Below are positions 41,074 to 51,015 of a stretch of 64,000 nt of DNA, piece by piece (the stretch's first letter is position 1; the number at the start of each line of letters is the position of its first letter). Where the stretch lies: NCBI RefSeq assembly GCF_000317245.1, contig NZ_AJLJ01000366.1:16407-80406 (forward strand), given 5' to 3'. The notes beneath the pieces are model-generated. The model did no database searches, was not told the origin of the DNA, and was given only the letters and a program-made list of their open reading frames with translations. This DNA comes from Fischerella muscicola SAG 1427-1 = PCC 73103. GTDB taxonomy: Bacteria; Cyanobacteriota; Cyanobacteriia; Cyanobacteriales; Nostocaceae. The position numbers and the translations under genes are program-made.

Positions 41074-43254
41074 ATGGAGACTAATAGCTACACACAAGAA
41101 ACAGAAATTCAACAGTATATACTTGTTCTCAAACGCCGTTGGCGATTGATAGCATCAATCATTCTTGCTTCCATTGGATTATCAGGTTTAGCTCTATTCA
41201 TGCAAAAACCTGAATATCAAGCAGATGGTATACTACTTTTCAAATCAGACCGTACATCATCGCTGACAAAAGTAGGGGAAAAAATCGGGGATTTAGAAGC
41301 CTTAATGCGTGAGGGTAATCCTTTAGAAACCCAAGCCGTAATTGTAAATTCCCATCCAATGTTGCAAGAAGTTATTACTGCTCTAGATTTAAAAGATGAG
41401 CAAGGAAAAATAATTGACCCGGAATTACTCAAAATCAACGTTAAACCAATTGTAGGAACAGACGTTCTCAAAGTTTCCTACGCCTCAAATGATCCTGAAT
41501 TAGCCGCAGCAATAGTCAATCAATTAATGAAGTCTTATGTAGAGAACAACATTCAAACTAACCGCGCTCAAGTCTCTGCTGCGGGTGAATTTATTAAAGA
41601 ACAACTACCCAACTCTCGTCGAGAACTAGAAAGAGCAGCTGAAGCATTACGTCAGTTTAAAATCCAAAATAGAGTGATTCAGCTTGCAGAGGAATCAACC
41701 GCAGCTATTGAGATCATTTCTAAGCTTGATCAAGAAATGAATCAAATCAAGGCTGCATTAGCAGATGTCAGCGCTCAAGAAGCACAGATAGCCAGTCAAT
41801 TAAATGTGAGTGAAAATCAGGCAGTAACAGTTGCTTCCTTGAGTCAAATACCTGGTGTGCAAGAAGTTTTAACTGAGTTGCAAAAAATTCAAACCAAGTT
41901 AGCAAATGCCAGAGCAATTTATACTGAGCAACACCCAACCATTACTGACTTAAAAAATCAACAAGCAACTCTCAATTCTTTATTACAACAACGAACTCAG
42001 CAATATTCAGGAATTCCCCTAGTTTCTCCTGATAAATTGCAAATAGGCAAGATTAGAGAAGAAATGGTTGGTAATTATGTGCAGTTAAAAGCAGAACGGC
42101 AGGGGTTAGAGAAAAAATTCCGAACTTTGTCTAATATTCGAGCAAATTATCAACAACAGTTGGCTGTGATGCCAAGTTTGGAGAAACAGCAACAAGGTTT
42201 AGAACGGAAGTTAGAATCTGCTAAAAATGGCTATGAAAATCTTGTGAGCAGACTACAGGAAATTCAGGTAGCAGAAAAGCAGACTATTGGAAATGCTAGA
42301 ATTGTCCAACCTGCACAAATTCCTAAAAAGCCAGTTATCTCCAAAACAAAAATTTTGTTAGCAAGTGGGAGTATTTTTGCGGGTGTATTACTTAGTATTG
42401 CTGCTGCATTTTTTGTAGACTTAATTGATCGCTCATTAAAAACAGTCAAGGAAACCGAAACATTTTTTGGTTACACTTTGTTGGGGTTAATTCCTAAATA
42501 TAAACCGAATAATTTTGTGAATGCTGTGCAAGATATAGAAGATGCTGTTTATCCACAAGTGATTACCACAACTTCACCTCGCACATTAGTTCATGAAGCC
42601 TATCAAATGCTGCAAGCAAACCTGAAATTTATTAGCCATCGAAAAGTTCGCAAAATAGTCGTTACCAGTGCTGTGAGTGCTGAAGGAAAATCAGAAGTGT
42701 CTGCGAATTTGGCTGCGGTCATCGCTCAATCAGGTAAGCGAGTTTTACTTGTTGATGCAGATATGCGTAAACCAACACAACACCATTTATGGAGTTTAAT
42801 TAACTCAGTAGGTTTGAGTCATCTCCTTGTTGGTCAGGGGGTTTTCTCGCAAGCAGTACACAAAGTTACGGAATTTTTATCAGTACTGACCGCAGGAGTG
42901 ATACCTCCAAATCCCTTATCTTTGATTGACTCTGAGGGTATGACCTCTTTAGTTGAGATTTTTGCAGAAAACTATGATTACGTAATTTTTGATACTCCGC
43001 CTCTAGTTGGAATAGCAGATGCAGCAGTGTTAGGAAAAATGGCAGATGGAATTTTGCTAGTAACTCGACCCGGTGTTTTAGATTCACCTAGTGCTGCTGC
43101 TGCTAAGTCTCTACTAGAACGTTCTGAGGCTAATGTTTTGGGAATAATTGCTAATGCTGTTAACACCAAGCAAGAACCTAGCAGTTATTTCTATTACTCA
43201 AGTCCTCGCGATCGCAAGAGTGCCGCAGACTTAGAAAGAGTAGCAAGAATTTAA
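41074..43254 (+). CDS. Wzc-like polysaccharide co-polymerase / tyrosine autokinase
   Basis: The protein has 726 residues from the ATG at 41074 (METNSYTQ); an upstream GTG at 41035 abuts the previous stop but lacks a ribosome-binding site, while ACAAGGAA precedes 41074. A Wzz domain with two membrane helices (IASIILASIGLSGLALF and ILLASGSIFAGVLLSIAAAFF) encloses a long periplasmic coiled coil. The cytoplasmic BY-kinase has a Walker A variant SAVSAEGKSE, in which the usual Thr/Ser after Lys is Ser, Walker A' LLVDADMRKP and Walker B VIFDTPPL. The tail carries Tyr residues (SSYFYYSSPRD). It controls chain length and export. Confidence 0.93.
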   Translation: METNSYTQETEIQQYILVLKRRWRLIASIILASIGLSGLALFMQKPEYQADGILLFKSDRTSSLTKVGEKIGDLEALMREGNPLETQAVIVNSHPMLQEVITALDLKDEQGKIIDPELLKINVKPIVGTDVLKVSYASNDPELAAAIVNQLMKSYVENNIQTNRAQVSAAGEFIKEQLPNSRRELERAAEALRQFKIQNRVIQLAEESTAAIEIISKLDQEMNQIKAALADVSAQEAQIASQLNVSENQAVTVASLSQIPGVQEVLTELQKIQTKLANARAIYTEQHPTITDLKNQQATLNSLLQQRTQQYSGIPLVSPDKLQIGKIREEMVGNYVQLKAERQGLEKKFRTLSNIRANYQQQLAVMPSLEKQQQGLERKLESAKNGYENLVSRLQEIQVAEKQTIGNARIVQPAQIPKKPVISKTKILLASGSIFAGVLLSIAAAFFVDLIDRSLKTVKETETFFGYTLLGLIPKYKPNNFVNAVQDIEDAVYPQVITTTSPRTLVHEAYQMLQANLKFISHRKVRKIVVTSAVSAEGKSEVSANLAAVIAQSGKRVLLVDADMRKPTQHHLWSLINSVGLSHLLVGQGVFSQAVHKVTEFLSVLTAGVIPPNPLSLIDSEGMTSLVEIFAENYDYVIFDTPPLVGIADAAVLGKMADGILLVTRPGVLDSPSAAAAKSLLERSEANVLGIIANAVNTKQEPSSYFYYSSPRDRKSAADLERVARI

Positions 43255-43415
43255 TAGAAGTAGACTAATACCCTTTCACTATCAGTCGGATAAATTTGGC
43301 AACGAAGGAGAAAAGCAAGACAAGGGAGACGATTTATATCAAGAATTTTGTGAAATGGTATAAGCGTGGCTTCCGAAAGAAACAAACCTATTTTTCAAAT
43401 CGGAACTTAATCGAC

Positions 43416-44372
43416 ATGACCACAAAGAAACACGGTTTAGAACAACTCTCTAATCAAAAGATGGTATTTAGAGAGCGATCGCACTGCATTAGTTGTGGCT
43501 CCTCGAATCTTCATCCCCTGTGGCAAGGAAAATTTACTGATGAACCTACTCGTTCTTTTCTTAACAGATGTCATTACAGCAAAGATGTAGCGACCTTGCT
43601 TGCAGAGGAAACCTTTTCTTTAGTGCGTTGTCAAACCTGTGGCATGATTTTTCATCAACGAATCCTCACACCACAAGGGTTACACAAGCTATATGACGAG
43701 TGGATTAATGATGCTCAAATCGAACATATGGAAGCACACTATCAAACAGGTAACAAGCGAGATACTCTGTTTGAACATGGACGACAATGTATCAAGCATC
43801 TATTGCGGCTCAAAAAGCTAGTAGAAGCAAACACAACAGAGCAATTTCGCATTCTCGACTATGGGTGTGGTGATGGATACTTCCTCGGTTTAGCAAAGTT
43901 TTTTGGTTTTGATGTCTATGGAATTGATTTCAGCCGCAAGCGTAGTGAACGAGCTGCAAAAATGGGTATCTCTATTTTCAATAATTGGGAAGCTCTAGAA
44001 TCTGCTCAGATCAATAAAGTCCATGCTGTCTCACTATTTCAAGTATTAGAGCATCTCGAAGACCCCCTCGCAACCCTACATAAAATTGCAACCACAATTG
44101 CAGACAGAGGAATTTTAATCGTTGAAGTTCCTGATTGTCGAGGAATTAGTCAGCCTCAAAATTTTTCCGAATTTCATGCTGTTCATCCACTCGAACATAT
44201 TAATGCTTTTACCCCTGTCACATTGAAAAAAATGTGTGAACAAGCCGGATTTGTATCGCTCCATCGCCTCCCTGCTCATGTCACAACTAGTTTCCTAGAT
44301 ACCCTCCGCACAGAACTTAGTCGTTTTATACAGCGAAATCGAACAGCCCTGTATTTTCAACTCCTACATTGA
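43416..44372 (+). CDS. SAM-dependent methyltransferase with N-terminal zinc-binding module
   Basis: The protein has 318 residues from the ATG at 43416 (MTTKKHGLEQ); the frame is open to 43296 but that part has no good start. An N-terminal Cys4 module (CISCGSSN...CQTCG) is followed by a class I methyltransferase: ILDYGCGDGYFLGLA, VYGIDFSRKR, SLFQVLEHLEDP and LIVEVPDCRG. Proteins of this layout methylate nucleotide-sugar or polysaccharide sugars. In this locus it probably O-methylates a sugar of the exopolysaccharide, which would make the polymer more hydrophobic. Confidence 0.88.
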   Translation: MTTKKHGLEQLSNQKMVFRERSHCISCGSSNLHPLWQGKFTDEPTRSFLNRCHYSKDVATLLAEETFSLVRCQTCGMIFHQRILTPQGLHKLYDEWINDAQIEHMEAHYQTGNKRDTLFEHGRQCIKHLLRLKKLVEANTTEQFRILDYGCGDGYFLGLAKFFGFDVYGIDFSRKRSERAAKMGISIFNNWEALESAQINKVHAVSLFQVLEHLEDPLATLHKIATTIADRGILIVEVPDCRGISQPQNFSEFHAVHPLEHINAFTPVTLKKMCEQAGFVSLHRLPAHVTTSFLDTLRTELSRFIQRNRTALYFQLLH

Positions 44373-44429
44373 CAACATTTCAGACTCAAAGAATGTGAGA
44401 AGTGTTCAAACTACCATAGGTCATAAACG

Positions 44430-44987
44430 ATGAGTGTTCAAGTAGACTTAATAGCAAATCAAAAGCAAACAGAAGACTCGAATTTTAGTCTGTGGCAACA
44501 AATCAAAGAAGACTGGATAGCCCACGGACGTGATTGGACTTTACCTGGGTTTCGTAGTGTTGCTGTTCACCGCTTTGGAGTTTGGCGCAAGAAAATTAAA
44601 CCCAAAATCTTACAACTGCCTTTTAGCATTCTCTACATCATGCTATATCGCAGAATTCGCAATCACTACGGAATTGAACTACTTTACACAGTTAAACTTG
44701 GTCGTCGTGTCGTTATTCACCATCAAGGAACAATCATCATCAACGCCTATGCTGTCATTGGTGATGAATCTCAGATTTGCCAAGGAGTGACATTAGGAAG
44801 CCGTTACGCAGATCGTCCCTATGATGCACCAAGATTAGGTAAAGGAGTTGAAGTTGGAGCTGGTGCAAAAATATTAGGCAAAGTCACCATTGGTGATTAT
44901 GCCAAAATCGGTGCCAATGCTGTGGTTCTATGCGACGTCCCACCGGGAGCAACAGCAATTGGTATTCCCGCAAAAATTCTCACCTAA
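44430..44987 (+). CDS. Left-handed beta-helix acyltransferase (serine acetyltransferase-like)
   Basis: The protein has 185 residues. An N-terminal helical part (FRSVAVHRFGVWRKKI) precedes hexapeptide repeats (VVIHHQGTIIINAYAVIGDE, ITLGS-like VTLGSRY, LGKGVEVGAGAKILGKVTIGDYAKIGANAVVLCDVPPGATAIG). The His in VIHHQG and the pattern match SAT/EpsH-type O-acetyltransferases. Within a polysaccharide cluster it most likely O-acetylates a sugar rather than making O-acetylserine. A possible RBS (AGG) precedes the ATG. Confidence 0.88.
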   Translation: MSVQVDLIANQKQTEDSNFSLWQQIKEDWIAHGRDWTLPGFRSVAVHRFGVWRKKIKPKILQLPFSILYIMLYRRIRNHYGIELLYTVKLGRRVVIHHQGTIIINAYAVIGDESQICQGVTLGSRYADRPYDAPRLGKGVEVGAGAKILGKVTIGDYAKIGANAVVLCDVPPGATAIGIPAKILT

Positions 44988-45026
44988 AAAATACTCAATC
45001 AAAAAATTGATAGAGGTAGCAGTGTC

Positions 45027-46238
45027 ATGTCAATTAGTCAGCTTTTGCTTTTGTCTACCCATATCGTTTTACTAGTCAGTACGTCAATTTTATTGATCAT
45101 TTGCTTATTTTTCCTAATTGAGTGTACTGCTGCTCTGTTAGCGATCGCTTCTTCGCATCGCACAGATCAATGGCAAGATACTAAAGTTACAGTCTTAGTC
45201 CCGGCACACAATGAAGAAGTTGTGATTCGTGACACCTTGGAAAAATTGATCTGTGCGTTGAAACCACAAGACCGTTTGATTGTGATTGCCGACAATTGTC
45301 ATGATGCCACAGCCGAGATTGCCCGTAGTGTAGGTGCTACAGTAATTGAACGCCAAGATGCTATCTGCAAAGGTAAAGGATACGCTCTAGACTACGGCTT
45401 AAGCTTTATTGAGTCTGAACCTCCAGACGTAGTTGTAATTATCGATGCTGATTGTACAGTCTATCCAGACGCGATCGCTCAACTGAGTGAGTGTGCGATC
45501 GCTAACAACCGACCAGTACAAGCTACTTACTTAATGCTTAGACCAAAAAATTCTCACTCATCAAAAGACCTAATCTCTCAATTTTCGATCATCATCAAAA
45601 ACTTAGTTCGTCCCTTGGGAGCATCTGGCTTGGGAATGCCTTGCTTGTTGTATGGTACAGGTATGGCCTTTCCTTGGTCAGTCATTCGCTCAGTAAATCT
45701 AGCCAGTGGTCACATTGTCGAAGACTTAAAACTAGGCTTAGATTTGACCATTGCAGGACACAAAGCATTATTTTGTCCAGAAGCAAAGGTTACTGGCTAT
45801 TTACCACAGCAGTTACAAGCAGCCAAAAGTCAAAGAACTCGCTGGGAACACGGTCTTTTACAAACTATGCAGACTTATATTCCCCTGTTGTTGAAGGAAG
45901 CAATCTATCAAAAAAGGCTGGATTTATTAGTAACTGCTCTAGATTTATGCGTACCGCCTTTATCTCTGTTAGTAATCATTTGGTCACTATTGATGACACT
46001 TTCCTTAATTTTTGGATTACTAGCCGGAGCATGGATACCAGCAATAATTATTATTTTTTCTGGCTTTGCTTTGCTTATTTCTATACTTTTAGCTTGGAGT
46101 AATTTTGCTAATCAAGACTTACATTGGCAGCAATTATTGATGACCCCTTTTTATGTATTTTGGAAACTACCTATTTATTTAAAATTTATATTTTTACCAG
46201 AAAAAATATGGATTCGTACAGAAAGAGACAAATTGTAG
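45027..46238 (+). CDS. Membrane glycosyltransferase, family 2
   Basis: The protein has 403 residues. An N-terminal helix (IVLLVSTSILLIICLFFLIE), a GT-A domain with VLVPAHNEEVVIRDTLEKL, VVIIDADCTVYPDAI (DxD-like), GTGMAFPWSVI, VEDLKLGLDL (acid) and QRTRWEHGLLQTM (Q/RxxRW), then three C-terminal helices. This is the processive, cellulose-synthase-like arrangement also seen in ExoU/ExoW-type enzymes. It would elongate or add a branch in the repeat unit at the cytoplasmic side. AGAGGT precedes the ATG. Confidence 0.9.
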   Translation: MSISQLLLLSTHIVLLVSTSILLIICLFFLIECTAALLAIASSHRTDQWQDTKVTVLVPAHNEEVVIRDTLEKLICALKPQDRLIVIADNCHDATAEIARSVGATVIERQDAICKGKGYALDYGLSFIESEPPDVVVIIDADCTVYPDAIAQLSECAIANNRPVQATYLMLRPKNSHSSKDLISQFSIIIKNLVRPLGASGLGMPCLLYGTGMAFPWSVIRSVNLASGHIVEDLKLGLDLTIAGHKALFCPEAKVTGYLPQQLQAAKSQRTRWEHGLLQTMQTYIPLLLKEAIYQKRLDLLVTALDLCVPPLSLLVIIWSLLMTLSLIFGLLAGAWIPAIIIIFSGFALLISILLAWSNFANQDLHWQQLLMTPFYVFWKLPIYLKFIFLPEKIWIRTERDKL

Positions 46239-46272
46239 TAATTAATTTGAAAAAACTTTCTAACTATAGAAT

Positions 46273-47544
46273 ATGAAGAAAATCAATATAGAAAAATATC
46301 TTAGGTTTGGTGAAAAATTTTTAATTATTTCAGGCTTAAGCTTTTTCTCAGGGATATTTGGAACCCAATCAATGGGTATAGTTCTATCTGAGGGATTGAT
46401 CACGTTCATTAGATTCTCACTTTGGGGAATATTTACCTTTCTAGTTTTTCTCTTTTGGCAGGATGCGATCGCCATCATTAATCGCAACAAAGTACTTTTT
46501 ATATTAATGGCATTAGCTTATTTCTCATTTCTCTGGTCAGACTTTCCAGAATATACATTTCTTAATTCCAGAGATATCTTAATGATGACCAACTTTGCTT
46601 TATATTTTGCTATACGATTTAGTTTGAAAGAGCAAATAAAAATTATTACCTATACTCTATTAATAGGTATGTTTTTAAGCATAGTTTTTGTGTATATCTT
46701 TCCTGGTATAGGTAGACATTGGGTGGATCATCCAGGAGCTTGGAAAGGAGTATATGGTCATAAAAACTATCTTGGCAGCATGATGGTTTTAAGTTCATTA
46801 GCTTTTTTGTCTTTGGCAAAAGATACCTTGCTGATATATAGAATATCTGGACTTTTTTTGTCATTAGTATTTATGATTTTTTCGACTTCTAGAACTTCTC
46901 TAGTTATTTCTTTTATACTTATATTAATTATCATGTTCTATAAAAAATTTCGCTGGCGAGGAAAAGTCAGCGTGATTTATATAGATATTTCAATTCTATT
47001 TTTGGGATGTGTTTCCTTACTAGTTTTTACTTATTGGGTAGAAATAATTACTGGTTTAGGTAGAGATCCAACTATAACAGGACGGACAATTATCTGGAAT
47101 ATAGCATTGACTCGATTAATGGAGAGACCATTCTTAGGTTATGGACGTGGTGCATTTTGGGCGCCTAAAAGTAATTACGCAATTGAAGCAAGTCAAGCAA
47201 TTGGTACTGGCTGGGTTCCACCTCATGGTCATAACGGCTTTATTGATACGGCACTTGATGTTGGTTTAATTGGTTTAGCACTAGTTTTATTTTGTTATTT
47301 TATGACTTTTACGAGAGCTTTAAAGTTAGGATATGCGAGTCAAAAACCAGAAGATATTTGGCCTTTGATATATCTGATTTTTTTGGCTATAAACAATGTT
47401 ACCGAGAGTTGTTTATTGTATTTACCTAATCTTTATTGGGTTTTGTTTATCACCATTTCTTTTACTATTAGTAAAACAAAAACAATCACAAATTATAGAG
47501 GATATAAAGAACAAAAAGAAAGGAGGTATATAATTTGCAATTAA
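46273..47544 (+). CDS. Wzy/O-antigen-ligase-family polysaccharide polymerase
   Basis: The protein has 423 residues, mostly hydrophobic, with about ten membrane helices and a large periplasmic loop near the C-terminus. The Wzy_C signature region has GRTIIWNIALTRLMERPFLG, YGRGAFW and PPHGHNGFIDTALDVGLIGL, with the essential-type Arg and His residues. It polymerises flipped repeat units in the periplasm. The low G+C is typical of wzy genes. Its last codons overlap the TTG start of the next glycosyltransferase by 10 nt. Confidence 0.88.
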   Translation: MKKINIEKYLRFGEKFLIISGLSFFSGIFGTQSMGIVLSEGLITFIRFSLWGIFTFLVFLFWQDAIAIINRNKVLFILMALAYFSFLWSDFPEYTFLNSRDILMMTNFALYFAIRFSLKEQIKIITYTLLIGMFLSIVFVYIFPGIGRHWVDHPGAWKGVYGHKNYLGSMMVLSSLAFLSLAKDTLLIYRISGLFLSLVFMIFSTSRTSLVISFILILIIMFYKKFRWRGKVSVIYIDISILFLGCVSLLVFTYWVEIITGLGRDPTITGRTIIWNIALTRLMERPFLGYGRGAFWAPKSNYAIEASQAIGTGWVPPHGHNGFIDTALDVGLIGLALVLFCYFMTFTRALKLGYASQKPEDIWPLIYLIFLAINNVTESCLLYLPNLYWVLFITISFTISKTKTITNYRGYKEQKERRYIICN

Positions 47545-48530
47545 TTGGAGTTGTAGTCATTGGACGCAACGAAGGAAAGCGTCTTCAGCAGTGCTTGCTA
47601 TCAGTAATTGGCAAAGAAACAACTGTGGTCTATGTTGATTCTGGGTCAACAGATACGAGTGTGGCGCTGGCTGGTTTGCTTGGGGTTCATGTTGTAGAAC
47701 TCGATTTATCTATTCCTTTTACCGCAGCTCGTGCGAGAAATGCAGGATTTGAGTATCTATTGCAAGTCAAACCAGAAGTTGGATATGTTCAGTTTGTAGA
47801 TGGAGATTGTTGGATTGTAGATGGATGGTTAGAAACAGCAGCGCGTGAATTAGATACTCATCCAGAAGTTGTGGTGGTCTGTGGTCGGCGTCGAGAGGAA
47901 TTTCCCGAACACTCTATCTATAACCGCCTGTTAGACATTGAATGGAATACTCCTGTAGGTGAGGCTAAAGCCTGCGGTGGTGACTCAATGATCAGGGTGA
48001 CAGCCTTTAAAAATGTCGGGGGATTCAATCCGTTATTGATCGCTGGCGAGGAACCAGAACTGTGTGTGCGCCTGCGACAAGCTGGCGGCAAAATTTGGCG
48101 TCTTGATGCAGACATGACATGGCATGATGGGCAAATGACTAGTTTTGGTCAATGGTGGAAACGCTCAGTTCGCAGTGGTCATGCTTATGCTGAAGGTGCT
48201 TGGCTACACGGTCGCAGTCCCGAACACCATTGGGTAAAAGAAAGTGTGCGGATTTGGGTGTGGAGTTTGATTTTACCTTTATTGGCGATCGCCACTTTCT
48301 TCTCAACTCACGCATTCAGCATTCTGTTACTACTTCTAGCTTATCTTTTCTCTGGTTATCGAGCTTACAAGTGGACACAGAGTAGAGGTTTTACTCAAAA
48401 AGATGCGATCGCCTATGGCTTATTTTGTATTTTAGGTAAATTCCCACAATTAATTGGTCAGAGCCAATTTTTCCTGTATAAATTATCAAATCGACAGCCA
48501 ACTATAGTGGAATATAAAGGAGCATTTTAA
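47535..48530 (+). CDS. Glycosyltransferase family 2, TTG start
   Basis: The protein has 331 residues: a GT-A domain with VVIGRNEGKRLQQCLLSV, VYVDSGSTDTSV, QFVDGDCWIVDGW (DxD), VCGRRREEFPE, GGDSMIRV and EEPELCVRLRQAG, plus C-terminal membrane helices. The start is a TTG at 47535, decided by a near-perfect AAAGGAGG (47519-47526) 8 nt upstream inside the wzy gene. The next gene starts in the TAATG overlap at 48530, so these genes are translationally coupled. The donor sugar is unknown. Confidence 0.9.
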   Translation: MQLIGVVVIGRNEGKRLQQCLLSVIGKETTVVYVDSGSTDTSVALAGLLGVHVVELDLSIPFTAARARNAGFEYLLQVKPEVGYVQFVDGDCWIVDGWLETAARELDTHPEVVVVCGRRREEFPEHSIYNRLLDIEWNTPVGEAKACGGDSMIRVTAFKNVGGFNPLLIAGEEPELCVRLRQAGGKIWRLDADMTWHDGQMTSFGQWWKRSVRSGHAYAEGAWLHGRSPEHHWVKESVRIWVWSLILPLLAIATFFSTHAFSILLLLLAYLFSGYRAYKWTQSRGFTQKDAIAYGLFCILGKFPQLIGQSQFFLYKLSNRQPTIVEYKGAF

Positions 48531-49756
48531 TGCTGGTTAAGACTTTAACCAAAGCTGCTCATCTTGTCATCAAACCAGGGGAAGCAAAGCTCAAGTCAAA
48601 CTCTCTAAGTGTTAATGATCAATATAAAAAATCCATCGCTATTGTTGGCTGTGGCTATGTAGCAGACTATTACCTAAAAACACTTTCCCTACATCCGCAA
48701 TTACAAATATTAGGAGTCATGGATCGGATTAGCGATCGCGCATATAAATTTGCTGCATATTATGGGATTTCTCGTGTTTATGCTTCCCTAGAAGAACTTC
48801 TTGATGATTCTCGAATTGATATTGTTTTAAATTTAACCAATCCCAGCAGTCACTACTCTGTTTCTAAAGCTTGTCTAGAAGCAGGTAAAAATGTTTATTC
48901 TGAGAAACCTTTAGCAATGGAAATGTCACAAGCCGAGGAACTAGTCAACTTGGCTCAACGGCAAAATTTATATATTTCCTCAGCACCATGCAGTTTGTTG
49001 AGTGAAACCGCTCAAACAATTTGGAAAGTACTGCGAGAAAATCAGATTGGCACAGTTCGACTTGTCTATGCTGAAATGGATGATGGATTAGTTCACCTCA
49101 TGCCTTATCAAAAATGGGTAAGTGCATCAGGTACTCCCTGGCCTTATAAAGATGAATTTGAAGTTGGCTGTACGTTAGAACACGCAGGCTACTATGTCAC
49201 ATGGCTGACTGCCTTCTTTGGCCCTGCACAGTCAGTAAGTGCCTTTTCATCCTGTCTGATTCCAGATAAACAAACTGAGTTACCCTTAGATGTGAAAGCT
49301 CCAGATTTTTCTGTAGCCTGTATTCAATTTGCCTCTGGTGTAGTTGCCAGATTAACTTGTAGTATTGTTGCACCCCATGACCATTCTCTAAAGATTATTG
49401 GTGATACGGGTATACTTGGCATTCATGATTGTTGGTATTATGGAGCGCCAGTTTATATCAGGCGCAGTATCAACATTCGCCGCAAGAGATTTGAAGGTAT
49501 TTGGAAACAAAATTATTCACTGGTAAAACCTGCTCCCTACTTCAAGTATAAAGGCGCCCAGCAAATGGATTTCTGTCGAGGTGTAGCAGATATGGCATCT
49601 GCAATGATTGAAAATCGTCCTTGTCGATTATCAGCTGAATTTTCTCTGCATAACAATGAAATTGTGCTTGCGATTCAAAAATCTTTAGACACAGGCTCTC
49701 CTTATAAATTAACAACCATATTTGAACCAATTGAACCAATGCCTTGGGCAAAATAG
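48530..49756 (+). CDS. Gfo/Idh/MocA-family sugar oxidoreductase
   Basis: The protein has 408 residues. A Rossmann domain starts near residue 35 (SIAIVGCGYVADYYLKTLS) and continues with NLTNPSSHYSVSKACLEAGKNVYSEKPLAM (EKP motif with catalytic Lys). The C-terminal alpha/beta domain has GCTLEHAGYYVTW. Family members oxidise or epimerise a nucleotide sugar with NAD(P). It probably makes an unusual sugar for the polymer. AAGGAG (48517-48522) lies 7 nt before the ATG, which overlaps the previous stop. The N-terminal 30 residues are longer than usual. Confidence 0.9.
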   Translation: MLVKTLTKAAHLVIKPGEAKLKSNSLSVNDQYKKSIAIVGCGYVADYYLKTLSLHPQLQILGVMDRISDRAYKFAAYYGISRVYASLEELLDDSRIDIVLNLTNPSSHYSVSKACLEAGKNVYSEKPLAMEMSQAEELVNLAQRQNLYISSAPCSLLSETAQTIWKVLRENQIGTVRLVYAEMDDGLVHLMPYQKWVSASGTPWPYKDEFEVGCTLEHAGYYVTWLTAFFGPAQSVSAFSSCLIPDKQTELPLDVKAPDFSVACIQFASGVVARLTCSIVAPHDHSLKIIGDTGILGIHDCWYYGAPVYIRRSINIRRKRFEGIWKQNYSLVKPAPYFKYKGAQQMDFCRGVADMASAMIENRPCRLSAEFSLHNNEIVLAIQKSLDTGSPYKLTTIFEPIEPMPWAK

Positions 49757-49775
49757 TGATGAATCGCGGGTGTTC

Positions 49776-49808
49776 AGATCCCCGACTTCTTAGAGAAGTC
49801 GGGGATCT
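49776..49808. repeat. GATCCCCGACTTCT hairpin repeat, copy 3
   Basis: A 15-bp stem with a 3-nt loop, 20 bp after the oxidoreductase stop. It shares about 20 bp of left flank (GATGAATCGCGGGTGTTC) with copy 4 at 50938, so the repeat unit is longer than the hairpin. Confidence 0.8.
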
Positions 49809-49852
49809 ATAGCCCCTATAAGTAGTAGATAACTGTAAAAATACGTACATAT

Positions 49853-50899
49853 ATGTGTATGAAATTACTAATAACAGGAGCGTCCGGTTTTCTTGGACAG
49901 TATACTGTTGCTGAAGCACTGCGACGTGGATTTCAGGTACGCGCTGTTGTCAGGCCAACAAATATTGCAAATCTACCTTGGTGCAATTATCCAGGATTGG
50001 AATTAGTCCACATAGATTTACTACAAAAACCAGATTACTTAATCAATGCATTACAAGGTGTAAATGTGGTACTGCACATAGCAGCAGCCACAAAGGGCGA
50101 TTTTGCTACCCAGTATGCTAACACTGTTGTGGCAACAAAGAACTTACTGAAAGCGATGGTTGCATCTGGAGTGTTGCGACTGGTGGCTATTAGTAGCTTT
50201 TCAGTGTTTGACTACCTACGAATTGATTCGGGTGTAACCATTACTGAAGATTCGCCCATTGAGCGTCAACCTGCAATGCGAGATGTCTATACCCAGACTA
50301 AGCTGATGCAAGAACAGATTGTGCGTGACTTTGAGATAAAAAATGGTGGAAAGGTGACAATTGTGCGCCCTGGGATGATTTACGGGCGATCGCATTTGTG
50401 GAATGCTTTGTTGGGTGTCAAGGTGAGCGATCGCCTATGGATTCGCATTGGTACTAATAGCCAAATACCTCTGACTTATGTAGAAAACTGTGCAGAAGCG
50501 ATCGTCAATGCTGCTGAAACTGATGAAGCGATTGGTAAAACTCTAAATATCGTCGATGACGATTTGCCAACTCAGAGTATATATGTTAATCAATTGGCAA
50601 AAATGATGCCGCGCTCACCTCATACCATTACAATTAGCTGGACACTCATGCGCCTGCTGACTGATACAATTTGGCTGTGTAATCAATCGCTTTTAGCTGG
50701 CAGAATAAAACTACCTCACATTTTCATCCCAGCAAGATTGCACGCTCGCTTCAAACCGCTACACTACAGCAACACTCGCGCCCAGCAAGTACTGCACTGG
50801 AAACCAAAGTATTCACTAGTTACTGCTCTAGAACGTAGTTGTAGCGATATTGATTTATTAGATGTCCAAACTTCACCTATTTCTATTTTGTCCCCCTAG
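49853..50899 (+). CDS. NAD-dependent epimerase/dehydratase (extended SDR)
   Basis: The protein has 348 residues; a second in-frame ATG at 49859 would remove two. The Rossmann motif is LLITGASGFLGQYTVAEAL, followed by VVLHIAAATKGDF, the active-site Ser in LVAISSFSVFDY and YTQTKLMQE (YxxxK). Later it has RPGMIYGRSH. These features mark an NAD-dependent sugar epimerase/dehydratase-like enzyme. The C-terminal half is basic and partly hydrophobic. It lies between two hairpin repeats, so it may have its own promoter although it is co-directional with the cluster. Confidence 0.88.
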   Translation: MCMKLLITGASGFLGQYTVAEALRRGFQVRAVVRPTNIANLPWCNYPGLELVHIDLLQKPDYLINALQGVNVVLHIAAATKGDFATQYANTVVATKNLLKAMVASGVLRLVAISSFSVFDYLRIDSGVTITEDSPIERQPAMRDVYTQTKLMQEQIVRDFEIKNGGKVTIVRPGMIYGRSHLWNALLGVKVSDRLWIRIGTNSQIPLTYVENCAEAIVNAAETDEAIGKTLNIVDDDLPTQSIYVNQLAKMMPRSPHTITISWTLMRLLTDTIWLCNQSLLAGRIKLPHIFIPARLHARFKPLHYSNTRAQQVLHWKPKYSLVTALERSCSDIDLLDVQTSPISILSP

Positions 50900-50937
50900 T
50901 ACTCCACCAGATTAGTTTTGATGAGTCGTGGGTGTTC

Positions 50938-50970
50938 AGATCCCCGACTTTTTAAAAAAGTCGGGGATCT
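50938..50970. repeat. GATCCCCGACTT hairpin repeat, copy 4
   Basis: AGATCCCCGACTTTTT and the complementary arm form a long stem of the same family, here with an A/T loop side. It is located 39 bp after the epimerase stop. Confidence 0.8.
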
Positions 50971-51015
50971 AAAACTAGTGGTCTTAGTCCCTTGAGCGAG
51001 TAATATCTTTGAACT